A stretch of 64,000 nucleotides of DNA, taken from positions 1-64,000 of the forward strand of contig NZ_JAQQLF010000002.1 in assembly GCF_028548455.1 (NCBI RefSeq). Reading direction: 5' to 3'. This stretch comes from Vogesella aquatica (GTDB lineage Bacteria; Pseudomonadota; Gammaproteobacteria; Burkholderiales; Chromobacteriaceae). The position numbers were made by a program, and so were the translations under genes. Positions 8,871 through 15,780 of the stretch are shown here, piece by piece. The notes under the pieces were generated by a model, which had not been told where the DNA came from, searched no databases, and saw nothing but the letters and a program-made list of their open reading frames with translations. The first letter of the stretch is position 1. The number at the start of each line of letters is the position of its first letter.

Positions 8871-10153
8871 TGAGCACCCTGATTATCTTTGGCCTGCTGA
8901 TTACGCTGATGCTCACCGGCATGCCGATCTCCATTTCGCTGGGCCTCACGGTCCTGACCTTTCTGTTTACAATGACAGATGTACCTATCGAGTCGGTGGC
9001 ACTGAAGCTGTTTACCGGCATCGAGAAGTTCGAAATCATGGCGATTCCGTTCTTCATTCTGGCGGGTAACTTCCTCACCCACGGCGGGGTGGCAAAGCGC
9101 ATGATCAACTTTGCCACCAGTATGGTGGGCCACTGGCACGGCGGCCTGGGCCTGGCCGGCGTATTGGCTTGCGCCCTGTTTGCCGCCGTATCCGGCTCCA
9201 GCCCGGCTTGCGTGGTGGCCATCGGCTCCATCCTGCTGCCGGCCATGGTGAAGCAGGGCTTTCCGCCACGCTTCGGCGCAGGCGTGATCACCACCTCGGG
9301 CGCGCTGGGCATCCTGATTCCGCCGTCCATCGCCATGGTGATGTACTCGGTGGCGACTAATACCTCGGTAGGGCAGCTGTTTATGGCCGGGGTGATTCCG
9401 GGCCTGATGCTGGCCGGCTTGCTGGGCTTTACCACCTGGTACCGTGCCCGCAAGTTCGGTTACCCGCGCCTGCCCAAGGCCAGTTTTGCCCAGCGCATGC
9501 AGGCGCTGCGCGAAAGCTTTTGGGGCTTGTCGCTGATCGTGCTGGTGATTGGCGGTATTTATAGCGGCATCTTTACCCCCACCGAGGCAGCGGCCATGTC
9601 TGCCGTGTACGCCTTCATCGTGGCCGTGTTCATCTACAAGGACCTGACGCTGAAGCAAGTACCGAAGGTGCTGCTGGATTCGGCCAGCATGTCGTCCATG
9701 CTGCTGTACATCATTACCAACGCGGTGTTGTTCTCTTTCCTGATGACCAGCGAGGGGGTGCCGCAGGCCATGGCCAGCTGGCTGATCGACGCCGGCCTGG
9801 GCCCGATCGCCTTCCTGCTGGCCGTGAACGTGATCCTGCTGCTGGCGGGTAACGTGATGGAACCATCGTCCATCGTGCTGATCTTTGCCCCCATCCTGTT
9901 CCCGGTGGCTGTAGCCCTGGGCATCGACCCGGTGCACTTCGGCATCCTGATCGTGGTGAACATGGAAGTGGGCATGTGCCACCCGCCGGTGGGCCTGAAC
10001 CTGTACGTGGCATCCGGCATCACCAAGATGGGCATTACCGAGCTCACCATCGCGGTATGGCCGTGGCTGCTCACCATGCTGGTGTTCCTGGGCTTGGTGA
10101 CTTACGTACCGGCCATCTCGCTATGGCTGCCCAAGACGCTGGGCATGATGTAA
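8870..10153 (+). CDS. dctM: TRAP transporter large permease (DctM family)
   Basis: The 427-residue protein is strongly hydrophobic and has DctM signatures: MPISISLGLTVL near the start, FILAGNFLTHGGVAKRMI, SGSSPACVVAIGSILLPAM and PPSIAMVMYSVATNTSVGQL. It forms the sodium-driven translocation channel with DctQ and works with DctP. Length is normal for the family. It closes the operon, and a strong terminator starts 29 bp after the stop. Confidence 0.92.
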   Translation: MSTLIIFGLLITLMLTGMPISISLGLTVLTFLFTMTDVPIESVALKLFTGIEKFEIMAIPFFILAGNFLTHGGVAKRMINFATSMVGHWHGGLGLAGVLACALFAAVSGSSPACVVAIGSILLPAMVKQGFPPRFGAGVITTSGALGILIPPSIAMVMYSVATNTSVGQLFMAGVIPGLMLAGLLGFTTWYRARKFGYPRLPKASFAQRMQALRESFWGLSLIVLVIGGIYSGIFTPTEAAAMSAVYAFIVAVFIYKDLTLKQVPKVLLDSASMSSMLLYIITNAVLFSFLMTSEGVPQAMASWLIDAGLGPIAFLLAVNVILLLAGNVMEPSSIVLIFAPILFPVAVALGIDPVHFGILIVVNMEVGMCHPPVGLNLYVASGITKMGITELTIAVWPWLLTMLVFLGLVTYVPAISLWLPKTLGMM

Positions 10154-10181
10154 ACCGCCGCCGGGCCTTGCCCATTGCTTA

Positions 10182-10206
10182 CCCCGCGTCAGACGCGGGG
10201 TTTTTT
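10182..10206 (+). terminator. rho-independent terminator of dctPQM
   Basis: CCCCGCGT and ACGCGGGG pair around a short CAG loop and are followed by TTTTTT. It lies 29 bp downstream of dctM and marks the end of the transporter operon. Confidence 0.92.
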
Positions 10207-10305
10207 ATGCAGCTTGGCCGCAGGCAGGGCGCGCTCCTTGCGCTAGCGGTGATGGCCCGGCACTTTTTGCATGGGGCAGACGGCGGTTTTACTGTGGCAC
10301 AGAAA

Positions 10306-10352
10306 AATCCCCCCATCTTCTCCCTGCAGTGCGGGGAGAAGATGGGGGGATT
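10306..10352. repeat. 19-bp perfect inverted repeat
   Basis: Bases 10306-10324 are an exact reverse complement of 10334-10352, with a 9-base loop. On the minus strand the right-hand end is followed by ATTTTTCT, so it would work best as a minus-strand terminator, but no minus-strand gene ends here. The surrounding stretch 10207-10720 has no gene I can support. It is a boundary feature between the TRAP operon and a decayed accessory region. Confidence 0.85.
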
Positions 10353-10719
10353 GTTTGCTGCATCAGCGGCTGGGCTTCAGCCTGCCCGGCGGTGTAACCA
10401 GGCAACCTGTTGCCATCTTGAGTCTGGTGTTAAAGCAGCTTGGAAATATCCTTCGCGTCCCAGTGCGGGAAGCGAATTATTTATGGTTTTTATATAAAAA
10501 TCAGCTATTTAGTGTTTTATTCTTTTGAATTGGGGGTACGTTGGGGGGTTCGTTTGGCCGTGACTGAGTTTTTGAGTCGCTGTGCCTCCCCAGACACAGA
10601 GTGGCTCTATCCTGCAATGCAACATTAGTTGAGTTCGGCCATACCTTTGTGAGTCAACTTCGTAACATCCTTGCGTCGATACTCTCCTGACGGTAAGCAA
10701 ATCTCGACCTAGTAGAGCT

Positions 10720-11000
10720 GTTGGTGTCGGATCAGGCCGCTACCTTGATGGTGCTGTTGGGTGACAGCATGATCGGAGAGGTTATCGGTACCGGCGATAT
10801 TCTGATCGTAAATTGTAGCATTACCCAGTCACACGGCATGACCGTGCTTGCCGAGGAGTTCACCGTTAAGCGCCTGTTCCGGCGCGGCACCCGCGTGGCG
10901 CTGATTCCCGAAAATCCCCCACCAGCCTATCGAGCTGCACGACGGGCAGGGACTGTAGATCTGGGGCGTGATCAAGTCCTGCATCAAGCAGTTCTGCTAG
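10720..11000 (+). pseudogene. umuD: umuD remnant (frameshifted, 5' truncated)
   Basis: The plus strand encodes GDSMIGEVIGTGDILIVN and later EEFTVKRLFRRGTRVALIPEN. These correspond to the Ser-nucleophile and Lys regions of UmuD/LexA-type self-cleaving proteins. At about 10918 the frame shifts; the tail continues in another frame as PIELHDGQGL, a TAG stop, then IWGVIKSCIKQFC, which is the usual UmuD end. The N-terminal part is missing. It would have encoded the SOS-inducible accessory subunit of DNA polymerase V. It sits directly before a umuC fragment at 11003, keeping the original operon order. It cannot make a functional protein. Confidence 0.8.
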
Positions 11001-11002
11001 CC

Positions 11003-11107
11003 ATGCCGCTGTTTGCCTTGGTGGACGACTGCAGCGTTTACCCCAGCTGTGAGCGAGTGTTCTATCCAGATTTCAGCAAGTCAATTGTGGTGGTTACGGC
11101 TGTTCGC
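11003..11107 (+). pseudogene. umuC: umuC 5' fragment
   Basis: From ATG 11003 the frame reads MPLFALVDDCSVYPSCERVF followed by YPDFSKSIVVV. This matches the start of Y-family polymerase UmuC, where the usual sequence has the first catalytic Asp (LVD) and the steric-gate area (FYASCERVF). Similarity stops near 11100, where the expected LSNNDGC motif is absent, so only about 35 residues of roughly 420 remain. Together with the umuD remnant this shows a decayed polymerase V operon, often carried by mobile elements. Confidence 0.8.
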
Positions 11108-11333
11108 TTGTGCATCAACCAAGAATGTATGCCGATCTTATCACTCTGATACGTATTCCAGATGTGCATGAGTACGTCACTTGGCTTTCTCGTGACACCG
11201 CTGTGCCGGAGGTGTCTGAGAACTCAATGTCGCTGACAATGCGTGGCTAGTTCTTTGGTCTTAATGTTAGCGTGCATATATTTTTTCTACATGTTGAATT
11301 AATTGCGATCATGGTTGTGATTTTTTATATTTT

Positions 11334-12209
11334 TTAAATAATATATTTCATGTCCTCTGGGTTTGGTAATGTATTAATTTCTCTATCCTCCCTTTGGATG
11401 AACTCTCTGATCGCTTGGCTAATAACTGCATTCTTCTTTTTGCCATGCTTAACCAGGTAATCAACTAGCATTGTTGATGTTAGGTTGTCTAATTCTATAT
11501 TTGTTTGATTTCTATCTTTGTTTTTTCTTATATTGTTTATTTTTTTATCGTACTCAAGTTTAATTGTTCTTAATATATCAACTCTATTTCTGTGTGAAAA
11601 CATGAGTGTCTTTATGATGTTGTCTAATTTTGTTTCTTGTTTAAATCTTGGTATTGATTGTGGTATTTCAAGTGCATGACGTCTGTTCTCTATGAATTTT
11701 ATACTCATATCAAGTTTATCATTTTCATCATTAATGCTTGATTTAATCCATTTTTCAAAGTTTAACTTGAATTTAATGTGGCGAATCCAGGTTTCTTTTA
11801 TTGTCAGCGAGAAGTTAAATCTGTCTGTGGCTGATTCTTGCATGACGTCAAAGTATGCGCATAGTTCTTCTTGTATATTCTTGAATTCCAAGTTTTTATT
11901 TCGGCCATGCATAGATATTTCTGCTATTTCTCCAGTGTAATATTCTAAGAATAATTCTAAATCGGCATGGTCACTTTCTTGTTTGATTATGAAGTCTAAT
12001 GCCAGGCGCTGGCTTGCATTTGAAATAATGCTCATGGCTTGAAGTGTCTTAGGGTCTTTGACTCCTTTTTTGAAAGCCTCTTGTATGCTCGCTAGATAGT
12101 CGTTGTCTAGTCTAGGTACATGCTTAGTAACTTGAGTGGGCGTATCTGCTTCGTAAAGATCCAATAGGGAAAATGCATTGAATAAACGAGTTTGATAGTT
12201 ATTTTTCAT
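11334..12209 (-). CDS. AT-rich hypothetical protein with possible C-terminal ribbon-helix-helix
   Basis: I do not recognise this 291-residue protein. It is rich in Lys, Asn and Ile, and its DNA is far more AT-rich than either neighbour region, a sign of transfer. The first 230 residues are predicted helical and acidic/basic mixed, with no signal peptide or membrane segment. The C-terminal segment NIELDNLTSTMLVDYLVKHG, followed by KKKNAVISQAIREFIQRE, has the strand-helix-helix pattern of ribbon-helix-helix DNA-binding proteins. A perfect inverted repeat sits 56-84 bp upstream of the start codon and could be its operator. A function beyond DNA binding cannot be proposed. Confidence 0.6.
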   Translation of the reverse strand: MKNNYQTRLFNAFSLLDLYEADTPTQVTKHVPRLDNDYLASIQEAFKKGVKDPKTLQAMSIISNASQRLALDFIIKQESDHADLELFLEYYTGEIAEISMHGRNKNLEFKNIQEELCAYFDVMQESATDRFNFSLTIKETWIRHIKFKLNFEKWIKSSINDENDKLDMSIKFIENRRHALEIPQSIPRFKQETKLDNIIKTLMFSHRNRVDILRTIKLEYDKKINNIRKNKDRNQTNIELDNLTSTMLVDYLVKHGKKKNAVISQAIREFIQREDREINTLPNPEDMKYII

Positions 12210-12264
12210 TTAAAATCTTTCATGACAAATAGGTAATTGCGGGGTTTGATTAGTTTTCTATCTT

Positions 12265-12293
12265 ACTGAACTAGTATAGTGAACTAGTTCAGT
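12265..12293. promoter_or_regulatory. palindromic operator-like site upstream of the AT-rich gene
   Basis: ACTGAACTAG at 12265-12274 and CTAGTTCAGT at 12284-12293 are exact reverse complements with a 9-bp spacer. On the minus strand the spacer region includes TATACT, a good -10 candidate, so a repressor bound to the arms would cover the promoter of the minus-strand gene starting at 12209. Binding is inferred. Confidence 0.6.
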
Positions 12294-12408
12294 ATTGCTA
12301 GAGAAAAAAATCATTACTCTGCCTTCTTTAGGACTACTTCTTCCTTGAACAGCCTGAGCAGAATTTCTCAGACATGAGTTGGTTTTTCGTTGTACTTTTG
12401 CGTGCTCT

Positions 12409-12462
12409 GTAAAAATTTACACAGTGTCACCCATGGTGTGTTCTAACCCACAGGTGACCACC
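12409..12462 (+). promoter_or_regulatory. shared leader element, copy A (before alpA)
   Basis: The box GTAAAAATTTAC followed by a CAGTGT motif lies exactly 54 nt before the alpA ATG. The same box, an (A)GTGT-like motif, a GTGA/GTGTG block and an AACCCA-CAGG-type stretch before ATG recur ahead of two other genes at 13594 and 14323. The fixed distance to the start codon suggests a common operator or 5' leader. Confidence 0.65.
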
Positions 12463-12666
12463 ATGAAGATCCTTCGCATCAACCAAGTAATCGAGATGAC
12501 TACACTGGGACGCTCTACCATCTACAAGTACATCAAGGAGGGTACCTTTCCGAAGCAGATCAAGATGGGTGCGCGAGCATCAGGTTGGCTGCAAGCTGAC
12601 GTCGAAAACTGGATCCTTACTAGGCGATGTGGAGGCCAGGAGGTCCAGGAGAGTTGTTCTTCTTAG
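12463..12666 (+). CDS. alpA: AlpA-family DNA-binding regulator
   Basis: The 67-residue protein has the compact MerR-like helix-turn-helix of AlpA/excisionase proteins: RINQVIEMTTLGRSTIYKYI, then GTFPKQIKMGARASGWLQADVENWI. These proteins activate or regulate excision and early genes of P4-type and related integrated elements. I chose ATG 12463 because the family match starts there and the shared leader ends there; a longer frame from 12379 would run through the leader. No integrase gene is visible in the window, so the element is partial or uses another integration route. Confidence 0.85.
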   Translation: MKILRINQVIEMTTLGRSTIYKYIKEGTFPKQIKMGARASGWLQADVENWILTRRCGGQEVQESCSS

Positions 12667-12710
12667 TGCGGCGATAGACTGGGATGGTGACTGTTTTGCC
12701 AAAGCCAAAC

Positions 12711-12736
12711 ACCAGAAGGCGTAAGCGCCTTCTGGT
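12711..12736 (+). terminator. hairpin after alpA
   Basis: ACCAGAAGGCG at 12711-12721 pairs perfectly with CGCCTTCTGGT at 12726-12736 around a four-base loop. There is no clear T tract, so it may be a rho-independent terminator of weak type or an RNA-protecting hairpin. Confidence 0.55.
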
Positions 12737-12851
12737 TCACTGTCTGGATGATTTAACTTGGTAGTCCTGATGGAGCCACTTTGTGCTTTGCTTCGAATGT
12801 ATATATCTAATGTAGGCAATCTTGCTGTTTTGGCTGTGATTTTGTGTAGGG

Positions 12852-12967
12852 TATAATAGTATCTAGCAAATAAGTACTGTCAGGTACTCTACTGGCAGAT
12901 ACCCACTACCAGGTATCTATCCCCAAGTAACCATCCCTAAGTCTTCAGTCTCAAGTATCCATCCATA
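12852..12967 (+). repeat. degenerate iteron-like array behind a TATAAT box
   Basis: After a TATAAT at 12852-12857, degenerate copies of AGGTAYC/AAGTATC recur at about 12882, 12897, 12911, 12926, 12940 and 12954, that is every 14-15 bp. It lies in the 980-bp non-coding gap between alpA and the Gp2-like gene. Arrays of this kind often bind a replication initiator or a regulator. The repeats are imperfect and counted by eye. Confidence 0.4.
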
Positions 12968-13002
12968 ACCTGCAGAGTGATCTCAATCATCACCCTTAGC
13001 CA

Positions 13003-13203
13003 GAGTTGATGCTAAGCGATCTATGATCAGCACTGTGTTTGTCACGCAGAGCAATGCATCATGCTGTGCACCGGCAGAGTCAACTCTTGGATCAATACAC
13101 AGCCATGCTACCGAGCATGGGCTGATGGGCGTTTAGATCTTCCCCGATTGTTTCCCTTAAGCAGATCCAGCATGCAGGCAGTATCGCTAAGATTAACTGC
13201 CTG
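13003..13203. other. structured non-coding stretch (several inverted repeats)
   Basis: This stretch holds nested complementary segments. AGAGTTGA (13003) pairs with TCAACTCT (13080). CCATGCT at 13103-13109 pairs with AGCATGG at 13114-13120. CAGGCAGT at 13175-13182 pairs with ACTGCCTG at 13196-13203. Together with the iteron-like array just upstream and a Gp2-like gene just downstream it could be an origin or a structured RNA. No gene is supported in it. Confidence 0.4.
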
Positions 13204-13593
13204 ATGCCTCGTCTCGTATTCTTCGATAGTCCCTTTAGCGGTTTATCTGCGTTGACCGTTGATGAGCATCCTGTAGCAGATCAGTCTGGTATCGATCATT
13301 ATCCTACGATACCTCTTGGCTCGATCATGCTCTGCCATTCATTGGCTTTGGTTGCCATGAATGCCAGCTTTATCATCCGGGTCATTTACCAGGTTAAGCA
13401 GGTGAAATAGAAAGTGAACGGTGGGGGAGGGGAAAGGGTATTCCCAGGCTAGCAGGCCATCATCTGGGTGGATTGGCCTGTGCGGGTAAGGGTTAGGGGT
13501 GTCATGGCTGTGCAATCGCTGCTATTGGGCTTGGCAGGGCTGCAATACGCTCAGTGCCAGATGGCTGTATCGACCAGCGTGTGGTCTGCTTCA

Positions 13594-13647
13594 GTAAAAA
13601 TTTACAGTGTTCGTGATCGTGTGAGACCAACCATCAGAAGCACTCAC
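13594..13647 (+). promoter_or_regulatory. shared leader element, copy B
   Basis: GTAAAAATTTAC at 13594-13605 followed directly by AGTGTTC lies 54 nt before ATG 13648. The last 30 nt (GTGAGACCAACCATCAGAAG then CACTCACATG) align with copy C (GTGACTACAACCCACCAGGG then CAATCACATG). Confidence 0.65.
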
Positions 13648-14295
13648 ATGACACGTCATCCCGAGAACCGTAACTTACGTCTGCACTACGAAGACATCTT
13701 CCATAACCTGCCAGTGTTGGCCAGTGACGATAGGCCGCTGGTGGCAAACTATCTGGAGACCATGGAGCAAGTCATGAAGCAGGCGATGGAAGATTATTCC
13801 CGAGTCTTTGTCTTCAGGCTAGATCTTCGCTTTCCCTACGACTACGACCAAGACGTCAGCAACAACACAATCAGGCGTTTCCTCGACTCATTCACGGCCA
13901 AGCTTGAAGCCAGTGAGCAGCGCAGACGATCTAGCACGCGTGTGCAGGATAACCGTGTTCGCTACCTATGGGCGCGGGAGCAGGTGTCGTCTGACTATGC
14001 CCATTACCATCTGGCGATCTTGCTCAACGGACATGCTTACCGACGAGTCGGCAGCTACATGGCAGAGCACGGCCTTGCCAGAGCGATCAAAGAAGCTTGG
14101 GAGCGTGCTTTAGGCCTGGATAAGTCAGCAGACAATGCAGGGCTGGTCTCGTACCCAAGGGATAGCGAATTCATTCTGACACCTGACGATGAGCGTACCC
14201 GGCATAGTTGCTTCAGTCGGTTGAGTTACCTCTGCAAGGTAGCAAGCAAGCGCTACGGAGATCGTAGCCGTAACTTTGGCTACAGCACTAGGTAA
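13648..14295 (+). CDS. YagK/YfjJ-type, inovirus Gp2-like protein
   Basis: The 215-residue protein matches the pattern of the YagK/YfjJ C-terminal family and inovirus Gp2 proteins. It has a basic N-terminus, then VFVFRLDLRFP (about 52-62), RYLWAREQ, HYHLAILLNGHAY (about 121-133), LARAIKEAWERALGL and a C-terminal block FSRLSYLCKVASKRYGDRSR followed by NFGYST. The paired HxH within HYHLAILLNG resembles the metal-binding His pair of HUH replication proteins. Family members are found in filamentous phages and P4-like islands and are thought to act in replication; that role is not proven by sequence. I chose ATG 13648, which sits at the end of the shared leader; an upstream ATG would translate through it. 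Confidence 0.75.
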   Translation: MTRHPENRNLRLHYEDIFHNLPVLASDDRPLVANYLETMEQVMKQAMEDYSRVFVFRLDLRFPYDYDQDVSNNTIRRFLDSFTAKLEASEQRRRSSTRVQDNRVRYLWAREQVSSDYAHYHLAILLNGHAYRRVGSYMAEHGLARAIKEAWERALGLDKSADNAGLVSYPRDSEFILTPDDERTRHSCFSRLSYLCKVASKRYGDRSRNFGYSTR

Positions 14296-14314
14296 GGGGA
14301 GGGGGCAACCCCTT
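14294..14314 (+). terminator. G/C-rich hairpin after the Gp2-like gene
   Basis: AAGGGG at 14294-14299 can pair with CCCCTT at 14309-14314. It overlaps the stop codon and is followed by CACTTTG rather than a run of T, so termination would be partial at best. Confidence 0.35.
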
Positions 14315-14322
14315 CACTTTGA

Positions 14323-14377
14323 GTAAAAAAATACAGAGTTCATTAACCATGTGACTACAACCCACCAGGGCAATCAC
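14323..14377 (+). promoter_or_regulatory. shared leader element, copy C
   Basis: GTAAAAAAATACAGAGTTC starts 55 nt before ATG 14378. The box differs from copies A and B by a T-to-A change in the middle, but the GTGA, ACAACCCA, CAGG and CACATG blocks keep the same order and spacing. Confidence 0.65.
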
Positions 14378-14887
14378 ATGGCACACCTAGCATCGAACCC
14401 AATCCCTTCCCATCAGCAGATCGTCACCACAGATCAGTACCACTACTTGGCAGCGCAGCGCCAAGCGATTGCACAGACCAAAGCAAGTTACGGTACAGCG
14501 ATGGTGGTATCGCTAGAGCTTTACTTGCCGCAGGGCAGCCTGGCACCTAGCCTCAGCCGTAGTAACGACATGATTGAACGTTTTCTGGAATGCCTGCAGG
14601 GGTCCATCGACCACGCCATGATCAGCCGGTCAAAGCTTGAGGGGCATCCGCTTCATTGCCGTGTGCGGCATGCATGCCAGTGCATCATGGCTGACGATGA
14701 ACAGCCCGCCTTTGAGATGACGCTTTGCCTGAATCCCGACGCATTCAATGGCCTGGGTCTGTTGGACATGACAGGCAGGGGCTTGATATCGCAGATCAAA
14801 CAGGCCTGGGCTAAGGCGCTGGGTATCTCGTTAAGTCAGGCTGCTGAACTGGTTAGATCAGGAGTACATGGTGTGGATTGCCGATAG
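14378..14887 (+). CDS. shorter Gp2-like paralogue
   Basis: The 169-residue protein aligns with the preceding Gp2-like gene: VVSLELYLPQG matches FRLDLRFP, and EMTLCLNPDAFNGLG matches HYHLAILLNGHAYRR. LISQIKQAWAKALGISLSQA matches LARAIKEAWERALGL. The HxH pair is replaced by EMT, and the conserved C-terminal block with SYLCKVASKRYGD is missing, so it is probably non-catalytic or a truncated relative. ATG 14378 is chosen for the shared leader; a GTG at 14351 is also in frame. Its last 170 bases are repeated at 20561 and, in part, at 31635. Confidence 0.65.
   Translation: MAHLASNPIPSHQQIVTTDQYHYLAAQRQAIAQTKASYGTAMVVSLELYLPQGSLAPSLSRSNDMIERFLECLQGSIDHAMISRSKLEGHPLHCRVRHACQCIMADDEQPAFEMTLCLNPDAFNGLGLLDMTGRGLISQIKQAWAKALGISLSQAAELVRSGVHGVDCR
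14702..14877 (+). repeat. Gp2-tail direct repeat, copy 1 (within the intact gene)
   Basis: This is the 3' part of the shorter Gp2-like gene, starting AGCCCGCCTTTGAGATGACG. It is nearly identical by eye to 20561-20738 over about 175 bp and similar to 31635-31735. All three lie in the same orientation. Confidence 0.85.
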
Positions 14888-15042
14888 TCACAACCTTGCT
14901 TAAGGGCCAGTGCCCATTGGGCTTCTCTTCCATGCCCCCTGAAGGGATCAGCGGCAAGACGCTGAACATTGCGTGCTAATAAGCTGGGAATTAAGGAGGG
15001 CCATCTCCCAATGAGAGGTGGTCATAAGTCTGTTCAGGGCAT

Positions 15043-15606
15043 CTAGCGCACTGAATCTTCCCAGTGCCCGGGAATCAGACGATCTTCTACTTCTGGCGGG
15101 CGCTCGTGAATGCTGACCATGTGGGGCAGGCGGCCGCGTCTATCTTCGCCCTGGCTACGTTTGCGGCGACCATCGTGCCCCTGGCGCAGGCAACGGATCA
15201 GTTCTTTGCGTAGTTCACCGCGCGGGGTGGCGTAAATGGCAGCGTAGATGGTTTCGTGGGACACGTGATAGTTGGGGTCATCAGGATAGCGTTCACGCAG
15301 TCTGCCTTGAATCTGCTGTGGCGACCATCCTTGGTGCAACAGCTGGGTGACGACGAGAAAGGCGGCGGAGTGAGGCTGGAGCTTGCGAGGACGTTGTGGC
15401 TGACGTCGTCGCTGCCTGGCCTGACGCCCGGCGACTGCCGCATCGTAAGCGACGGTTGCGGTGGTATGGCGACGGATCTCGCGACTGATCGAACTGGGTG
15501 CACGCCGCAGCAGCGCAGCAATCTTGCGCAGGCTGTGCCCCTGGGCAGTCATCTGCATGATGGAGGCGCGTTCTTCTGCGCAAAGTTGGTGGTAGTGGGA
15601 TGCCAT
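15043..15606 (-). pseudogene. IS30 transposase, 3' truncated
   Basis: The reading frame keeps the DNA-binding half but lacks the two later acidic residues of the DDE triad. The break comes right after the conserved PGHWE sequence that normally carries the first catalytic Asp shortly afterwards. The truncation joins the small Gp2-bearing element to the chemoreceptor region. Confidence 0.85.
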
Positions 15607-15650
15607 GGCGACACCTTATCAGGGTGTTGCACTTGGTTCCTGAGACCGCC
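15043..15650 (-). mobile_element. truncated IS30-family insertion sequence
   Basis: The minus-strand frame 15606-15043 encodes 187 residues of an IS30-family transposase: the N-terminal helix-turn-helix (SIMQMTAQGHSLRKIAALL), SSISREIRRH, YHVSHETIYAAIYA, and the start of the DDE domain at IPGHWE. The protein stops after HWEDSVR, where the catalytic domain should continue with about 140 more residues. The transposase-start end is kept: GGCGGTCTCAGGAACCAAGT, then GCAACACC, resembles IS30-family inverted repeats. The element is inactive by itself. Confidence 0.85.
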
Positions 15651-15780
15651 AAGCGATCACTAGATTTGGAATCCTGGATATTCAAGTGAGGTAGGATGGC
15701 TGCGTTTTATAGTTATCCTTAAGCAAATATTGCTATGATCTGAAGGGAAATGTAAAAAAGTATACTGACGGAGAGACACA

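Noticed and set aside
10721-11149. A single open frame of 142 codons as an intact gene
   Set aside because: Its first part is UmuD but the true UmuD end and the UmuC start are split between frames, so this frame is a product of decay.
13204-13410. 68-codon frame between alpA and the Gp2-like gene
   Set aside because: No ribosome site, no recognisable motif, and it lacks the shared leader that the other element genes have.
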